Shown here: in pieces, positions 26,383 through 34,846 of the stretch
Layout of the letters: each line of letters starts with the position of its first letter
Position numbering within the stretch: the first letter of the stretch is position 1
NCBI GenBank assembly: GCA_029263475.1
Contig: JAJCXK010000083.1
Span: 18,823-82,822 of the forward strand
Length of the DNA: 64,000 nt
DNA from: Candidatus Nitrosopumilus sp.
GTDB lineage: Archaea > Thermoproteota > Nitrososphaeria > Nitrososphaerales > Nitrosopumilaceae
Reading direction: 5' to 3'
The notes under the pieces: generated by a model
Seen by the model: only the letters and a program-made list of their open reading frames with translations
Told to the model about the DNA's origin: nothing
Databases searched by the model: none
Position numbers and translations under genes: made by a program

Positions 26383-26868
26383 ATGATGCTGAATAAAACA
26401 GACGTTGAGATACTCTGGACTTTAAAACATTTCTCTAAGAATTTGACCAAATCCGATATAGTAAGAAATAATGACAAGCTTACTTTTAATGACAAATTTA
26501 GATTAAGGCTCCTTTTTTTAAAAGATAATGATTTTGTTGAAATGGATTCGATTCAGGATTATGGCGTACATTATAGAATCAAGAAGAAGTCCCTTGACTT
26601 AATTTGGTCCAACGTTATCCGGGAAAACATCTTAAACCTAATTCAAATTACTGAATACACTCTTGATGAAATCTTACGAATCATTGATGATTCTGATGAG
26701 AATATTCGTACTGAACTAAGTATGTTGGAGCATGAAAATTTTCCTAAGGTGGAGTTTATCCCGATTAATGAAGAAAAGAAATTTAGATTGACTTCAGTTG
26801 GCAAACAATACATTGGTAATATTTTGCATGAGAACCAAATCCAAAAAAATGATGTTATTAAAAAATAA
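26383..26868 (+). CDS. winged-helix-like hypothetical protein, 161 aa
   Basis: This is a soluble, charged protein whose first 75 residues (V-E-I-L-W-T-L-K-H-F-S, then R-L-R-L-L-F-L-K-D-N-D-F-V-E) look like a winged helix. A second similar unit may follow (E-Y-T-L-D-E-I-L-R-I-I then L-E-H-E-N-F). Codon use is AT-rich like the chromosome, unlike the small hydrophobic gene before it. The target is unknown. Confidence 0.6.
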   Translation: MMLNKTDVEILWTLKHFSKNLTKSDIVRNNDKLTFNDKFRLRLLFLKDNDFVEMDSIQDYGVHYRIKKKSLDLIWSNVIRENILNLIQITEYTLDEILRIIDDSDENIRTELSMLEHENFPKVEFIPINEEKKFRLTSVGKQYIGNILHENQIQKNDVIKK

Positions 26869-26980
26869 CTAGAAAATAAATTGAATTGTGGCTAGACACA
26901 TTAAATTTGTAAAATACACTTTATGGTAAATTCATTATTGATAGAAAAATATGGTAAAAATTATTAAAAATAACGTAAGA

Positions 26981-27198
26981 CTAACTATTTTTTATTATAT
27001 CTATGCTGTTTGGACATTGTATTTTCAGCAACGTTGTGTTGTAATCTGAAAATTTCTCTACTTTAGTTTTATACTCTTTCATCTTTTCATGCTTCTCGTC
27101 ATAGTGAAATATGTTCAATTTCCATTTGATTGCATTTTTGTGATTTCCATCAACATTCAATGCTTATTCGTATTACCACATGGACAAACTAAGCTCAT
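26981..27198 (-). pseudogene. small zinc-ribbon gene broken by a frameshift
   Basis: On the minus strand ATG at 27198 opens with M-S-L-V-C-P-C-G-N-T-N-K and stops at once. One frame over, the reading continues without a start as L-N-V-D-G-N-H-K-N-A-I-K-W-K, later K-I-Q-C-P-N, and ends at 26981. Joined, the parts give about 72 residues with C-P-C-G and C-P-N as a plausible zinc site. The total length is one base short of a whole number of codons, consistent with loss of one base near 27153-27165. Confidence 0.5.
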
Positions 27199-27229
27199 TC
27201 ATATCAAAATACACATTTCCAAGCCCAAT

Positions 27230-27746
27230 CAATGCCGCGAAGTTCAATCACCCGGGGAGAGCGCAGAACATCAGAATTCTTGGTAGTCAAACGGTGCAGA
27301 AGATGTAACTTGATAATTCCATTCAATGCTTCTGTTAAGTTCTGGGATGTAAAAGATGTCGTGGGGAAAGTTATTTTGAGTCGTCATCACATGGGAATGA
27401 TACGAAGGAAAATAGGAACATTAGAAAACGATGGCACATTGGACAATGAAAGATCTAAATCAAAAGTATCGGAAAGATACTGGGCTCATACAAGTGCTCC
27501 TGCGGATGTGAGTATAATTTCATTACCGGAAAGAAATACAATGACATTACCAACGAAAGCGTTCTTCACAAATTCATATGGGATGAAAAGAAAGCAACCA
27601 TTCCAATCTCACTAAAAAACAAAAAGCTCAACGTGTTTCAAATTGGCGATAAAATATTTGCAAAGAAGATCAGAGTTACAGTTAAAAAATACGATGTTGC
27701 AAAAGAGAAAAAGTTGAAATCCAAAGTTGAATCAAAAAAACAATAA
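27230..27746 (+). pseudogene. frame-broken gene fragments with Cys-pair motifs
   Basis: Two reading frames look partly coding here. One reads K-R-C-R-R-C-N-L-I-I-P-F-N-A-S-V-K-F from about 27275 and loses sense near 27480. The next frame has no start codon after its upstream stop at 27456-27458, but reads Y-K-C-S-C-G-C-E-Y-N-F-I-T-G-K-K-Y and then a Lys-rich tail to a stop at 27746. Together they could be one zinc-binding protein interrupted by a frameshift. I do not recognise it. The 129-base ORF at 27180-27308 overlaps the left end and may be another piece. Confidence 0.35.
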
Positions 27747-27936
27747 GATAGTTTTCAGGACTGCAGATATTGCAGACGTGCAATCCGAATCAAAGCACGA
27801 CACATATTATATCGTAAATTTCATCGAGAGGACATGCACGTGCGAATGGGCAACGATGGAGTTTTCACGTAAGGAAAAGAAGGGTGTCGTATGCAGGCAT
27901 CTAAGAGACGTGCTTGAATTACTAGGTCGATCATAA
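27727..27936 (+). CDS. SWIM zinc-finger protein, 69 aa
   Basis: The C-terminal half has C-T-C-E-W then C-R-H-L, the C-x-C-x(n)-C-x-H arrangement of a SWIM zinc finger, a small nucleic-acid or protein-binding module often found in plasmid, transposon and repair proteins. The start is TTG, overlapping the stop of the broken frame before it by about 20 bases, so it may be the surviving end of a larger gene rather than an independent one. Confidence 0.65.
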   Translation: MNQKNNKIVFRTADIADVQSESKHDTYYIVNFIERTCTCEWATMEFSRKEKKGVVCRHLRDVLELLGRS

Positions 27937-27993
27937 ACGCATAGTTAAATCATGAACAGTAATCATAAATCATACTGACGGTTCCATTTCATT

Positions 27994-28458
27994 ATGAATA
28001 AGAAACTGGTTGCCCCGATAATCTTGGGGGTGGCAGTAGCAGTAATGCTTGCAATACCAATATCTCCACCTGCGTCTGTTGACCAATTGCAATGCTCAGA
28101 AGACATAGGGGAATGCTTTGTGGCTGAGGTAACCCGAGTCATAGACGGGGATACTCTGGAAATCCTTCATGAGGAAAGAATAAGATTATCCCTTGCATCG
28201 GCACCGGAACTAAACGATTCAGGAGGACAGGAAGCCAGACAGTTCATCGAGGAAATATGTCCAGTAGGATCAATGGTACTCATTGACGAGGATGACGAAC
28301 AGTTGACAGGAAGTTTTGGAAGAATAATAGCACAGGTAACGTGTAATGGAGTCAACCTCAATGATAGACTGGTAGAGGGAGGACATGGTACCATAAACAC
28401 AAGATTCTGTGGTACGAGTGAGTTTGCAGAGGAATCATGGGCCAGCGAATGTGATTAG
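27994..28458 (+). CDS. exported thermonuclease-like (SNc) protein
   Basis: A signal peptide or membrane anchor occupies residues 1-25. The staphylococcal-nuclease-like OB fold follows, with V-T-R-V-I-D-G-D-T-L and R-L-S-L-A-S-A-P-E matching the conserved V-x-D-G-D-T and R-L-x-x-I-x-x-P-E motifs. G-G-Q-E-A-R-Q-F, then F-G-R-I-I-A-Q-V, complete the family pattern. Four extra Cys residues (C-S-E-D-I-G-E-C near residue 34 and two at the end) could form disulfides outside the cell. At 154 aa it is complete. It likely degrades extracellular nucleic acid. Confidence 0.88.
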   Translation: MNKKLVAPIILGVAVAVMLAIPISPPASVDQLQCSEDIGECFVAEVTRVIDGDTLEILHEERIRLSLASAPELNDSGGQEARQFIEEICPVGSMVLIDEDDEQLTGSFGRIIAQVTCNGVNLNDRLVEGGHGTINTRFCGTSEFAEESWASECD

Positions 28459-28483
28459 AATCTGATAATTTTAAAACTGATTA

Positions 28484-28493
28484 ACGGGGAGGT
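28484..28493 (+). promoter_or_regulatory. strong Shine-Dalgarno site
   Basis: GGGGAGGT a few bases upstream of ATG 28497 matches the anti-Shine-Dalgarno end of 16S rRNA far better than the upstream regions of most genes in this window, where leaderless starts seem common. Confidence 0.7.
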
Positions 28494-28496
28494 AGT

Positions 28497-28799
28497 ATGG
28501 ATAATTGTCTTCCGTCTGGGGGAAGGCTTGGTATATTCAGTTCCACCACCGAATCTGACATTCGAGCACCGCTTTCAGCATCAAAACTCGTCAGGTTTCG
28601 TATAAGGGTCCGAAACGTGGGAACAGGTATGACAAGCGGAACTGCCAAGATATGCGATGATGGGTCTGCAATTGCTGCTGCAACCATTATCAGTATAGCA
28701 AACGATTCAAAGAATGCTTCAGTGGTACTTTCCAACTCAATCGGGGCGGCTTCTGATATTTCATTCAGCTTTAAACCAAATGATGCATGCAGTCTTTGA
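28497..28799 (+). CDS. small beta-sandwich-like protein, 100 aa
   Basis: A strong Shine-Dalgarno sequence, GGGGAGGT, lies just before the ATG and decides both start and strand. The middle, F-R-I-R-V-R-N-V-G-T-G-M-T-S-G-T, resembles the first strands of CARDB/Ig-like adhesion domains, followed by C-D-D-G-S and a late Cys. There is no clear signal peptide, so it may be a truncated copy of a larger exported protein. An open frame on the opposite strand covers the same bases but has no comparable ribosome binding site. Confidence 0.6.
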   Translation: MDNCLPSGGRLGIFSSTTESDIRAPLSASKLVRFRIRVRNVGTGMTSGTAKICDDGSAIAAATIISIANDSKNASVVLSNSIGAASDISFSFKPNDACSL

Positions 28800-28830
28800 A
28801 TTTTTCGTGGCAGAGTTTGAGTATGCTTGA

Positions 28831-28926
28831 TTACTCTCTGCATTTTTCACAGACGGTAAGGCCTGATTCGTCATTGAAGGTAATCTCTACTCCCAAACTG
28901 TGACATTCAGAACATAGGTATTTCAT
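28831..28926 (-). CDS. zinc-ribbon micro-protein, 31 aa
   Basis: It encodes M-K-Y-L-C-S-E-C-H, a short acidic loop, then V-C-E-K-C-R-E, so two C-x-x-C knuckles would bind one zinc. The ATG overlaps the stop of the 44-aa gene upstream (ATGA), which argues that both are translated. The function is unknown. Proteins of this type often accompany mobile elements. Confidence 0.6.
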   Translation of the reverse strand: MKYLCSECHSLGVEITFNDESGLTVCEKCRE

Positions 28927-29057
28927 GTGAAAAATTCCCTGCTATCCTTGCATATCAGAATTGATATCTCCTGACCTCTCAATGAATGTCCTTGTAGGTC
29001 ACGTCTGCCATGTCCTGACGCAATGATGACATTCCTATCATAGGATGGTGGATTCAT
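28923..29057 (-). CDS. basic micro-protein, 44 aa
   Basis: The ORF reads M-N-P-P-S-Y-D-R-N-V-I-I-A-S-G-H-G-R-R-D-L and ends with I-L-I-C-K-D-S-R-E-F-F-T. Its TGA overlaps the ATG of the 31-aa zinc-ribbon gene by four bases. The sense of the translation, the higher G+C of the region and the overlap make a two-gene micro-operon likely. I do not recognise the protein. Confidence 0.5.
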   Translation of the reverse strand: MNPPSYDRNVIIASGHGRRDLQGHSLRGQEISILICKDSREFFT

Positions 29058-29277
29058 TCAGAGATAATTTGAAGATGTTTGTGCAATTTTGATTCGATCA
29101 GGGTCAACATTTGAAAATCTTTTTGTATTGACAATAACATGTCAATATATCAAGAATGTCTGAAATATTTTCCTCAATATCGTGACATTTTTCCATCAAC
29201 CTAGCCACTAAAAAAAGTATAATTGATAAATAAATGACGTATATCATACAGATAAGTAACTATATCATTAAGATTGC

Positions 29278-30306
29278 ATGGTTAACAATTTGATCAATCA
29301 ATCTTACAATTCATTTGATAGTCCAGGATTGGTAAAGGTACTGACATTTTTACAAACTCACAATACTGAATATCTTTCTGGACAGGACTTGAGTGATGTT
29401 TTACGAATTAGTAGAGTTGCAATATGGAAACATATCAAAAAGATTGAAGATCTAGGATATGTGATTGAGTCAAGACAGAAACTCGGTTACAAGCTCGTGT
29501 CAAATTCTGATCTGCTTTTCCCTTGGGAAATCACTTCAAATTTAAAAACAGAGTTGATTGGGCAACATGCATATTATTTTGACACTCTTGATTCTACTCA
29601 AAATCAGGCATTAAAAATGGCAGGTGATGTGACAAACAACGGCTCAGTAATCGTAGCATCGAAACAGACAGGCGGGAAAGGAAGGGGTGGAAGGAAATGG
29701 ATTTCACCCAAAGGTGGAATTTGGATGTCCATAATACTGCAACCTAATTTTGATATTTCTATTGCTACGTTGTTTCCAATTGCATCATCTCTTGCATTGT
29801 CAATTGCGATAGAGAAATTATTCTTCATACGACCTGAATTGAAATGGCCAAATGATTTGACAATAAAGGGGAAAAAATTGGCAGGCATGCTGGTTGATGC
29901 GTCTCTAGAATCAAACAGAATTGAAAATCTAGTATTGGGTGTGGGGATAAACTTTGATGTAAATGTAAAGGAAGTAGAGAAAGATCTCAAGCAAACACCA
30001 AATTTTTACGGTGTAGCATCGTTGAGCATGGAAAAAAAGAAAATCAAACCAATTCAATTGGTTCAGACATTTTTAGTTGAATTGGAAAAAATTTACAAAT
30101 CTTTAGTTGCAAGACAAACAAACAAAATTATTTCTGAATGGACATCTCGTTCATCAACAATTGGAAAAAATGTAGAACTTCATACTGGTGATGGAAAAAT
30201 TAAAGGGAAAGCAATTAAAATCGATGATGATGGTGCATTGATAGTTTTAGAAGATAATAAACCTAAAAGAGTCATTGCAGGCGATATTGTTCACTTATCA
30301 AAATAG
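29278..30306 (+). CDS. birA: bifunctional biotin-protein ligase / repressor (BirA)
   Basis: The N-terminal winged helix (about residues 15-75, L-S-G-Q-D-L-S-D-V-L-R-I-S-R-V-A-I-W-K-H) is followed by the catalytic domain, with G-G-K-G-R-G-G-R-K-W for biotinoyl-AMP, K-W-P-N-D-L and K-L-A-G-M-L-V-D. A small C-terminal SH3-like domain ends the 342-aa protein. It attaches biotin to carboxylases, here probably the acetyl-CoA/propionyl-CoA carboxylase of the 3-hydroxypropionate/4-hydroxybutyrate cycle, and may repress biotin genes through the winged helix. Confidence 0.94.
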   Translation: MVNNLINQSYNSFDSPGLVKVLTFLQTHNTEYLSGQDLSDVLRISRVAIWKHIKKIEDLGYVIESRQKLGYKLVSNSDLLFPWEITSNLKTELIGQHAYYFDTLDSTQNQALKMAGDVTNNGSVIVASKQTGGKGRGGRKWISPKGGIWMSIILQPNFDISIATLFPIASSLALSIAIEKLFFIRPELKWPNDLTIKGKKLAGMLVDASLESNRIENLVLGVGINFDVNVKEVEKDLKQTPNFYGVASLSMEKKKIKPIQLVQTFLVELEKIYKSLVARQTNKIISEWTSRSSTIGKNVELHTGDGKIKGKAIKIDDDGALIVLEDNKPKRVIAGDIVHLSK

Positions 30307-30314
30307 GATTATTA

Positions 30315-30626
30315 TTATTTAGGATCTGTTTTAGATTGGTTTGAAATTATGGATGATTGTTCTTTTAGAATTTCTTTTAAATCCACCTGTATCTCAAAAA
30401 CGGTTGTTAGCAATTCTTCCATAGCTGATGAATGTTGGAGGTACATAGACAACAATTCATTTTGTTTATCATTAATTTTAGATAGATGTTCATTGGTACG
30501 CAGTAAATTTGTTGGAGTGATTAATTCTTGCATGTTGGGCAAAGGGTTACTTAATTCATTTAATTCATTGTGTATTTCATCTATTTGTTTCTTCAAGTGA
30601 TATATTGTTTTTCCTGTACCAGTCAT
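30315..30626 (-). CDS. coiled-coil hypothetical protein, 103 aa
   Basis: Heptad-like helices cover almost the whole protein (I-Y-H-L-K-K-Q-I-D-E-I-H-N-E-L-N-E-L, later L-S-K-I-N-D-K-Q-N-E-L-L-S-M-Y-L). No membrane segment is seen. It is convergent with birA, eight bases apart. Function unknown. Confidence 0.6.
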   Translation of the reverse strand: MTGTGKTIYHLKKQIDEIHNELNELSNPLPNMQELITPTNLLRTNEHLSKINDKQNELLSMYLQHSSAMEELLTTVFEIQVDLKEILKEQSSIISNQSKTDPK

Positions 30627-31168
30627 TACAAAATAATGTATTTGTTGGTAAATTAAACATTTATTGAAATATGTTTTCTGATTAATAAGTTAAATTAGAG
30701 CCTGTCTAAAATTGTAAAAATTATTTAAGAGAAATAATCTAATAATGTGAATTGATTTGATTCATTCAAATTTTTAAAAAATTTATTAATTTCTCATAAA
30801 CAACAATCTCTTAAAATTCCTTTGAGTAATAGATCATTTTTATCATAATGGGGAGAATAAAATTTCTGAATAATACCAAATAACGTGATGTACATATTTT
30901 ACACCAAACAATCTTTCTACTGTATTGACGATGTTTTATTTTTTAACAAAATAAAAATTGATTTTATCTGCTATTCAGTCCATATTACTATATTATTAAT
31001 CTGATATTTTTTACCGATAACAATCTTTATGCAACATGGTCTTAATCCATTTGATCAATCTTATGACATTCTAAAAATCATGAATAAGTGTTAGCTTAAC
31101 CTACACACAATTAACCTGCAGAGATTAGGTAAAATGGATAATAAGGCATTTCATAAATCTTTGTTATT
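30627..31168. other. intergenic region, no gene recognised
   Basis: More than 500 bases of very AT-rich sequence. A 33-codon frame on the minus strand near 30786-30887 (M-Y-I-T-L-F-G-I-I-Q-K-F) looks weakly protein-like but has no support. A TCATAAAT element at 31151-31158 is the likely TATA box of the second TFB gene. Confidence 0.4.
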
Positions 31169-31183
31169 ATGCTTAAAAATTCA

Positions 31184-32080
31184 ATGATGTCCAGTCCAAA
31201 ATGCCCTTCGTGTGGAAATAGAAAAATAGTCTCAGATCAAAATACTGGGGAATTGTTTTGCAGTAAATGTGGGTTAGTTATTACGGATAAAATTGTAGAC
31301 ACTGGTGCTGAATGGCGTTCATTTTCAAATGATGAAGGTAACAAAGCAAGGACAGGCGCAGGAACATCATTGACCATGCATGACAGGGGTTTATCTACTG
31401 TAATTGGTGCTGCTAACAAGGATGCAACGGGTAAGCCGTTATCAGCAGGAGTTAAAAGTTCCATTGAAAGACTGAGAACCTGGGATAGTAGAAGTCAAGC
31501 ACATTCTTCTGCAGATAGAAATTTGAGACAAGCACTAAATGAAATGGGTAAACTCAAGGATAAACTTGCATTAACAGATGCCGTTGTTGAAAAAGCAGCC
31601 TATATCTACAGAAAATCTATGGAAAAAAAACTCGTTAGGGGTCGTTCAATTCAGGGTTTGGTTGCAGCTTGTCTTTACGCATCATGTAGGAACACTGAGA
31701 CTCCTCGGACTTTGGACGACATTGCAAAAGGAATTAACATTAGAAGAAAAGATGTTGCAAGGTGCTACAGACTGATTTACAGGGAATTGGAATTAAAAAT
31801 GCCTGTAGTAGATCCTGTAAAAGGTGTTTCTAGAATTGCAAGCATTGCAGAACTAAGTGAAAAAAGCAAACGAAAAGCAATCAAAATTTTGAATCAGGCA
31901 AAAGATGAAGGAATAGTGGCAGGAAAAGATCCAATGGGGATTGCTGCGGCTGCACTTTATCTTGCATGCATCAGTACAGGTGAGGTGAAATCACAAAAAG
32001 ACATCTCTATTGCATCTGGGGTGACTGAAGTAACCATTAGAAACCGGTGTGCAGGATTGAGAAAAATGCTTAATATTTAA
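31184..32080 (+). CDS. tfb: transcription initiation factor IIB (TFB), paralogue 2
   Basis: This is the second archaeal TFB of the window. The zinc ribbon reads C-P-S-C-G then C-S-K-C-G. The linker has E-W-R-S-F and A-R-T-G-A-G-T-S, and two cyclin folds follow, ending V-T-E-V-T-I-R-N-R-C-A-G-L. It is clearly similar to the TFB at 7088-8011 but differs in the reader loop and the last helix, where R-N-R-C replaces R-N-R-Y. The frame opens at ATG 31169. ATG 31184 lies about 28 bases after the TATA-like TCATAAAT and is preferred. Confidence 0.95.
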   Translation: MMSSPKCPSCGNRKIVSDQNTGELFCSKCGLVITDKIVDTGAEWRSFSNDEGNKARTGAGTSLTMHDRGLSTVIGAANKDATGKPLSAGVKSSIERLRTWDSRSQAHSSADRNLRQALNEMGKLKDKLALTDAVVEKAAYIYRKSMEKKLVRGRSIQGLVAACLYASCRNTETPRTLDDIAKGINIRRKDVARCYRLIYRELELKMPVVDPVKGVSRIASIAELSEKSKRKAIKILNQAKDEGIVAGKDPMGIAAAALYLACISTGEVKSQKDISIASGVTEVTIRNRCAGLRKMLNI

Positions 32081-32293
32081 ATGAAATCTTGCAAATTTAT
32101 CCATTGCCAATTAGGTTGTATGGATGTTTAAAAATAATTGACTCGTGAGAAAATTCCAAATGAATAACTGAGAGTTCTGAGTCTACTTGATTAACATCAA
32201 ACAATTTAATCAATTAATACCATGCAAATTTTAAAGTTTTAACAATGAGAACTTGTGGATTCTAAAAAAATTTGTGTTGACATACTTTACACG

Positions 32294-32713
32294 TTAAATT
32301 GTAGAATTATTCTTTTTAGAATTTTGAAATTCTAAATTGTCCCATGGAAAAACAACATATGCTTCACTATCTGTTTCTTTTGCATAAATCAACTGTGCAG
32401 GAAATTTTTCCCCACGTCTAGCATACAAAGTTACAAATAGTAATTGTGATGGTTCATCAACTTTTGATAAGATTTTTTTAAAAGTTAAACCCGAGTCAAA
32501 AATGTCATCGACAAATAGGGATTTTGAAGAAATGGTTCCTTGATCAACAAGAATCGTCTGTATTCCTAAACGATCTGCCAATAAGCGTGAGGGTACTAAT
32601 CCTCCTCTACCAATTGTTGTAATGCTGGAAAAAGTTCTAGATGATTTCGTGATGTGATCAGAAAGTATGTCTATCAATGAATCTATTTCAGACCAATTTA
32701 CAAATTGTACCAA
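32294..32713 (-). CDS. purine-type phosphoribosyltransferase
   Basis: This is a type I phosphoribosyltransferase. The PRPP-binding motif reads L-F-V-D-D-I-F-D-S-G-L-T-F, with G-R-G-G-L-V-P-S-R-L-L upstream as in Gpt/HprT-like enzymes. At 139 aa it is short but complete, as usual for archaeal xanthine/hypoxanthine transferases. The base it salvages cannot be told from sequence. Confidence 0.85.
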   Translation of the reverse strand: MVQFVNWSEIDSLIDILSDHITKSSRTFSSITTIGRGGLVPSRLLADRLGIQTILVDQGTISSKSLFVDDIFDSGLTFKKILSKVDEPSQLLFVTLYARRGEKFPAQLIYAKETDSEAYVVFPWDNLEFQNSKKNNSTI

Positions 32714-32755
32714 GGTTACATAAATGGTTTAAGAATTAGAATTAAGTTGTTTTGA

Positions 32756-33157
32756 TTAGAATGTCTTTGTAGGTGTTTTTTTTAATGGCTTGATAATTTT
32801 AAGTACTTTGAATGCTATGGTGGCAAAATCAATATCTTTTTCACATGATAGCAATAATACTGAATCATTATTCAATGGAAAACTCATCACAACCACTTTA
32901 TCTCTATATGACATTGAAAAATGAACTTCGCCAAATTCTGCATCAAATTCACGTCTCATTCTAACTCGTAAGGCAAGTTCCATGAACATCATTTCATCAT
33001 GCTTTTGATCCTCTAGTGAAAACGTGCCATCTTTCATCCCTCCTGCAGTTAGATGACCTCTACTGCTAATGTGCCTGGCTGACCTCATTTTTGGATCTAA
33101 ATTGATGATTTTTTGACACATTTTTTCTAGATTCTCTACGTCATCCATGAACAACAT
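32756..33157 (-). CDS. small thaumarchaeal family protein, copy A
   Basis: This is one of three paralogues in the window (others at 38683-39066 and 58238-58633). Shared features are an early C-x-K helix, a central G-G-[MFY], an R-x-R/K-x-E/K-F-D/N segment, the strand pair R-[DE]-K-V-V-V-M-S-F-P and a closing alpha/beta end with D-I-D. The layout resembles a roadblock/longin-like regulatory fold, but this is inferred from pattern only. From memory such proteins are called DUF6659 in thaumarchaea, which I cannot confirm. It is divergent from phaE with 44 bases between. Confidence 0.7.
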   Translation of the reverse strand: MLFMDDVENLEKMCQKIINLDPKMRSARHISSRGHLTAGGMKDGTFSLEDQKHDEMMFMELALRVRMRREFDAEFGEVHFSMSYRDKVVVMSFPLNNDSVLLLSCEKDIDFATIAFKVLKIIKPLKKTPTKTF

Positions 33158-33201
33158 ATAGCAATCGAACTATTTATTGCGACCTGTGACAATGAATATA
33201 C

Positions 33202-33777
33202 GTGCAGCCAGATTCATCAAAAAACCCTGCTGATTATTATAAGCATTTATCGTTATTTTGGACTGATTTGATACATCTGATGTCCAGTAAACCTCAGGCA
33301 TTAACCTCTACTGGACCCATGAGGGCATTTACAACAAATTCTAAAAAAGTCACAACTGAACTGATTGAAATCAATGAGGATTTAATTGGATTCAATGAGT
33401 ATCTTACAGAATACTACAAACAGCTTTCTGATGCGTGGAAAGATGCTCAGAAGAAAGTAAATCTGAAAGCTCCTGAGGTGCCACATGATGTTGAACAAAT
33501 TGATGCGTTCAAACGTATCTGGATAGATATTTTTGATAATGATTTTACAGAGTTGTTTGACTCCAAAAAATTTGGTGAGAATTATGGAAAACTTGTTTCC
33601 AAAGAGCTTGAACTCACCAAACATTGGAATAATATCACGAATGTAGTTTTACAGTCCGTCAACCTTCCAAGTAAAGAAGAGATTGATGAAGTGTACAAAG
33701 AGATTCATTCACTTAAAAAAAGAATTAGCAAATTGGAATTGGATCTAAAGAAAAGGAGAACAAAAAATAATGCATAG
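33202..33777 (+). CDS. phaE: PHA synthase subunit PhaE (class III)
   Basis: This is the non-catalytic partner of class III poly(3-hydroxyalkanoate) synthase. The 191-aa helical protein contains W-T-D-L-I-H-L-M and W-I-D-I-F-D-N-D-F-T-E-L-F, like the PhaE family, and ends in a Lys/Arg-rich helix. The start is GTG at 33202. It overlaps phaC by eight bases, and the order phaE-phaC matches haloarchaeal and thaumarchaeal PHA loci. Confidence 0.85.
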   Translation: MQPDSSKNPADYYKHLSLFWTDLIHLMSSKPQALTSTGPMRAFTTNSKKVTTELIEINEDLIGFNEYLTEYYKQLSDAWKDAQKKVNLKAPEVPHDVEQIDAFKRIWIDIFDNDFTELFDSKKFGENYGKLVSKELELTKHWNNITNVVLQSVNLPSKEEIDEVYKEIHSLKKRISKLELDLKKRRTKNNA

Positions 33778-34834
33778 TGAGTCAAGCATAGATCCAAAAA
33801 TATTGGAAGCGATTTTAAAATTTGGTAAGAATATCATCGACGCTCCAAAATTAGTTTCAGCACCTGATGAAATTAGTTTAGAGGTAACCCCTCATGACAC
33901 CGTATTAGAAATAGACAAAACAAGATTGATACATTACGATTCACTTACAGAAAAACAACACAAGACACCGCTACTGATATCGTATGCACTAATTAACCGA
34001 TATCACATACTGGATATCCAACCTGAAAAGAGTTGGGTGAGAAATCTGCTTTTGCAAGGATTTGATATTTACATGTTGGATTGGGGAACTCCAACCAGCA
34101 TGGACAAATATTTGGATTTTGATGATTATGTGAATGGGTATTTGGATTCAGCTGTAGAGCATGTAAAGGATGAGTCATCTGTTGAAAAAATATCATTGCA
34201 GGGATATTGTACTGGGGGGACCATTGCAACGATCTATGCTGCATTGCATCCTGAGAGTGTAAAAAATTATGTCGCTACGGCACCAGTTATTGATGGTTGG
34301 CGTGATACTACCGTCATCAGTAATCTCGCCAAGCACATGGATGTAGATAAAATGGTAGAAACAATAGGAAATATGCCTCCTGAATTCATGTATTATTGCT
34401 TTTCAGTGCTTAAACCATTTGAGCAAGGAATAGAGAAATACATCAAATTTTTTAAAAATATAGACAACAAAAAGTTTGTAGATAATTTCCTTAGGGTGGA
34501 AAAATGGTTGGGCGATACACCTCCTATTCCAGGTGAGCTGTTCAAGCAATGGATCAAAGACATCTATCAGAAGAATTTGCTTGTTCAAAACAAGATGTAT
34601 GTAGGTGGAGAGCGAGTAGATTTGAAGAAAATAGACATGCCCACATTTACTCAGATTGCAGTTGGTGATCATTTGGTTTCTCCTGAATGTAGTATGCCAC
34701 TTCATTATGCAATTGCAAGTGAAGATAAAACATTGAGAATGTATCCTACAGGGCATGTGGGTATGATTGCAAGTTCACTCTCACAAAAGAAGGTACTGCC
34801 AGAGCTAGGTGCATGGCTATCTGAAAGATCTTAA
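33770..34834 (+). CDS. phaC: poly(3-hydroxyalkanoate) synthase PhaC (class III)
   Basis: This is the catalytic subunit that polymerises hydroxyacyl-CoA into storage polyester. The lipase-like box is G-Y-C-T-G-G with the nucleophile Cys147. D-W-G-T-P marks the preceding strand region, and G-D-H-L-V-S-P and T-G-H-V-G-M carry the catalytic Asp and His. At 354 aa it is class III, needing PhaE, whose gene overlaps its start. Opposite it lie phasin-like and regulator genes, so the locus probably builds and manages carbon granules. Confidence 0.95.
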   Translation: MHSESSIDPKILEAILKFGKNIIDAPKLVSAPDEISLEVTPHDTVLEIDKTRLIHYDSLTEKQHKTPLLISYALINRYHILDIQPEKSWVRNLLLQGFDIYMLDWGTPTSMDKYLDFDDYVNGYLDSAVEHVKDESSVEKISLQGYCTGGTIATIYAALHPESVKNYVATAPVIDGWRDTTVISNLAKHMDVDKMVETIGNMPPEFMYYCFSVLKPFEQGIEKYIKFFKNIDNKKFVDNFLRVEKWLGDTPPIPGELFKQWIKDIYQKNLLVQNKMYVGGERVDLKKIDMPTFTQIAVGDHLVSPECSMPLHYAIASEDKTLRMYPTGHVGMIASSLSQKKVLPELGAWLSERS

Positions 34835-34846
34835 AAATAATTCTTT

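Noticed and set aside
28481..28843. Minus-strand frame of 120 codons opposite the 28497 gene
   Set aside because: The plus-strand gene has a strong Shine-Dalgarno sequence and beta-domain-like sequence. The opposite frame has no start support.
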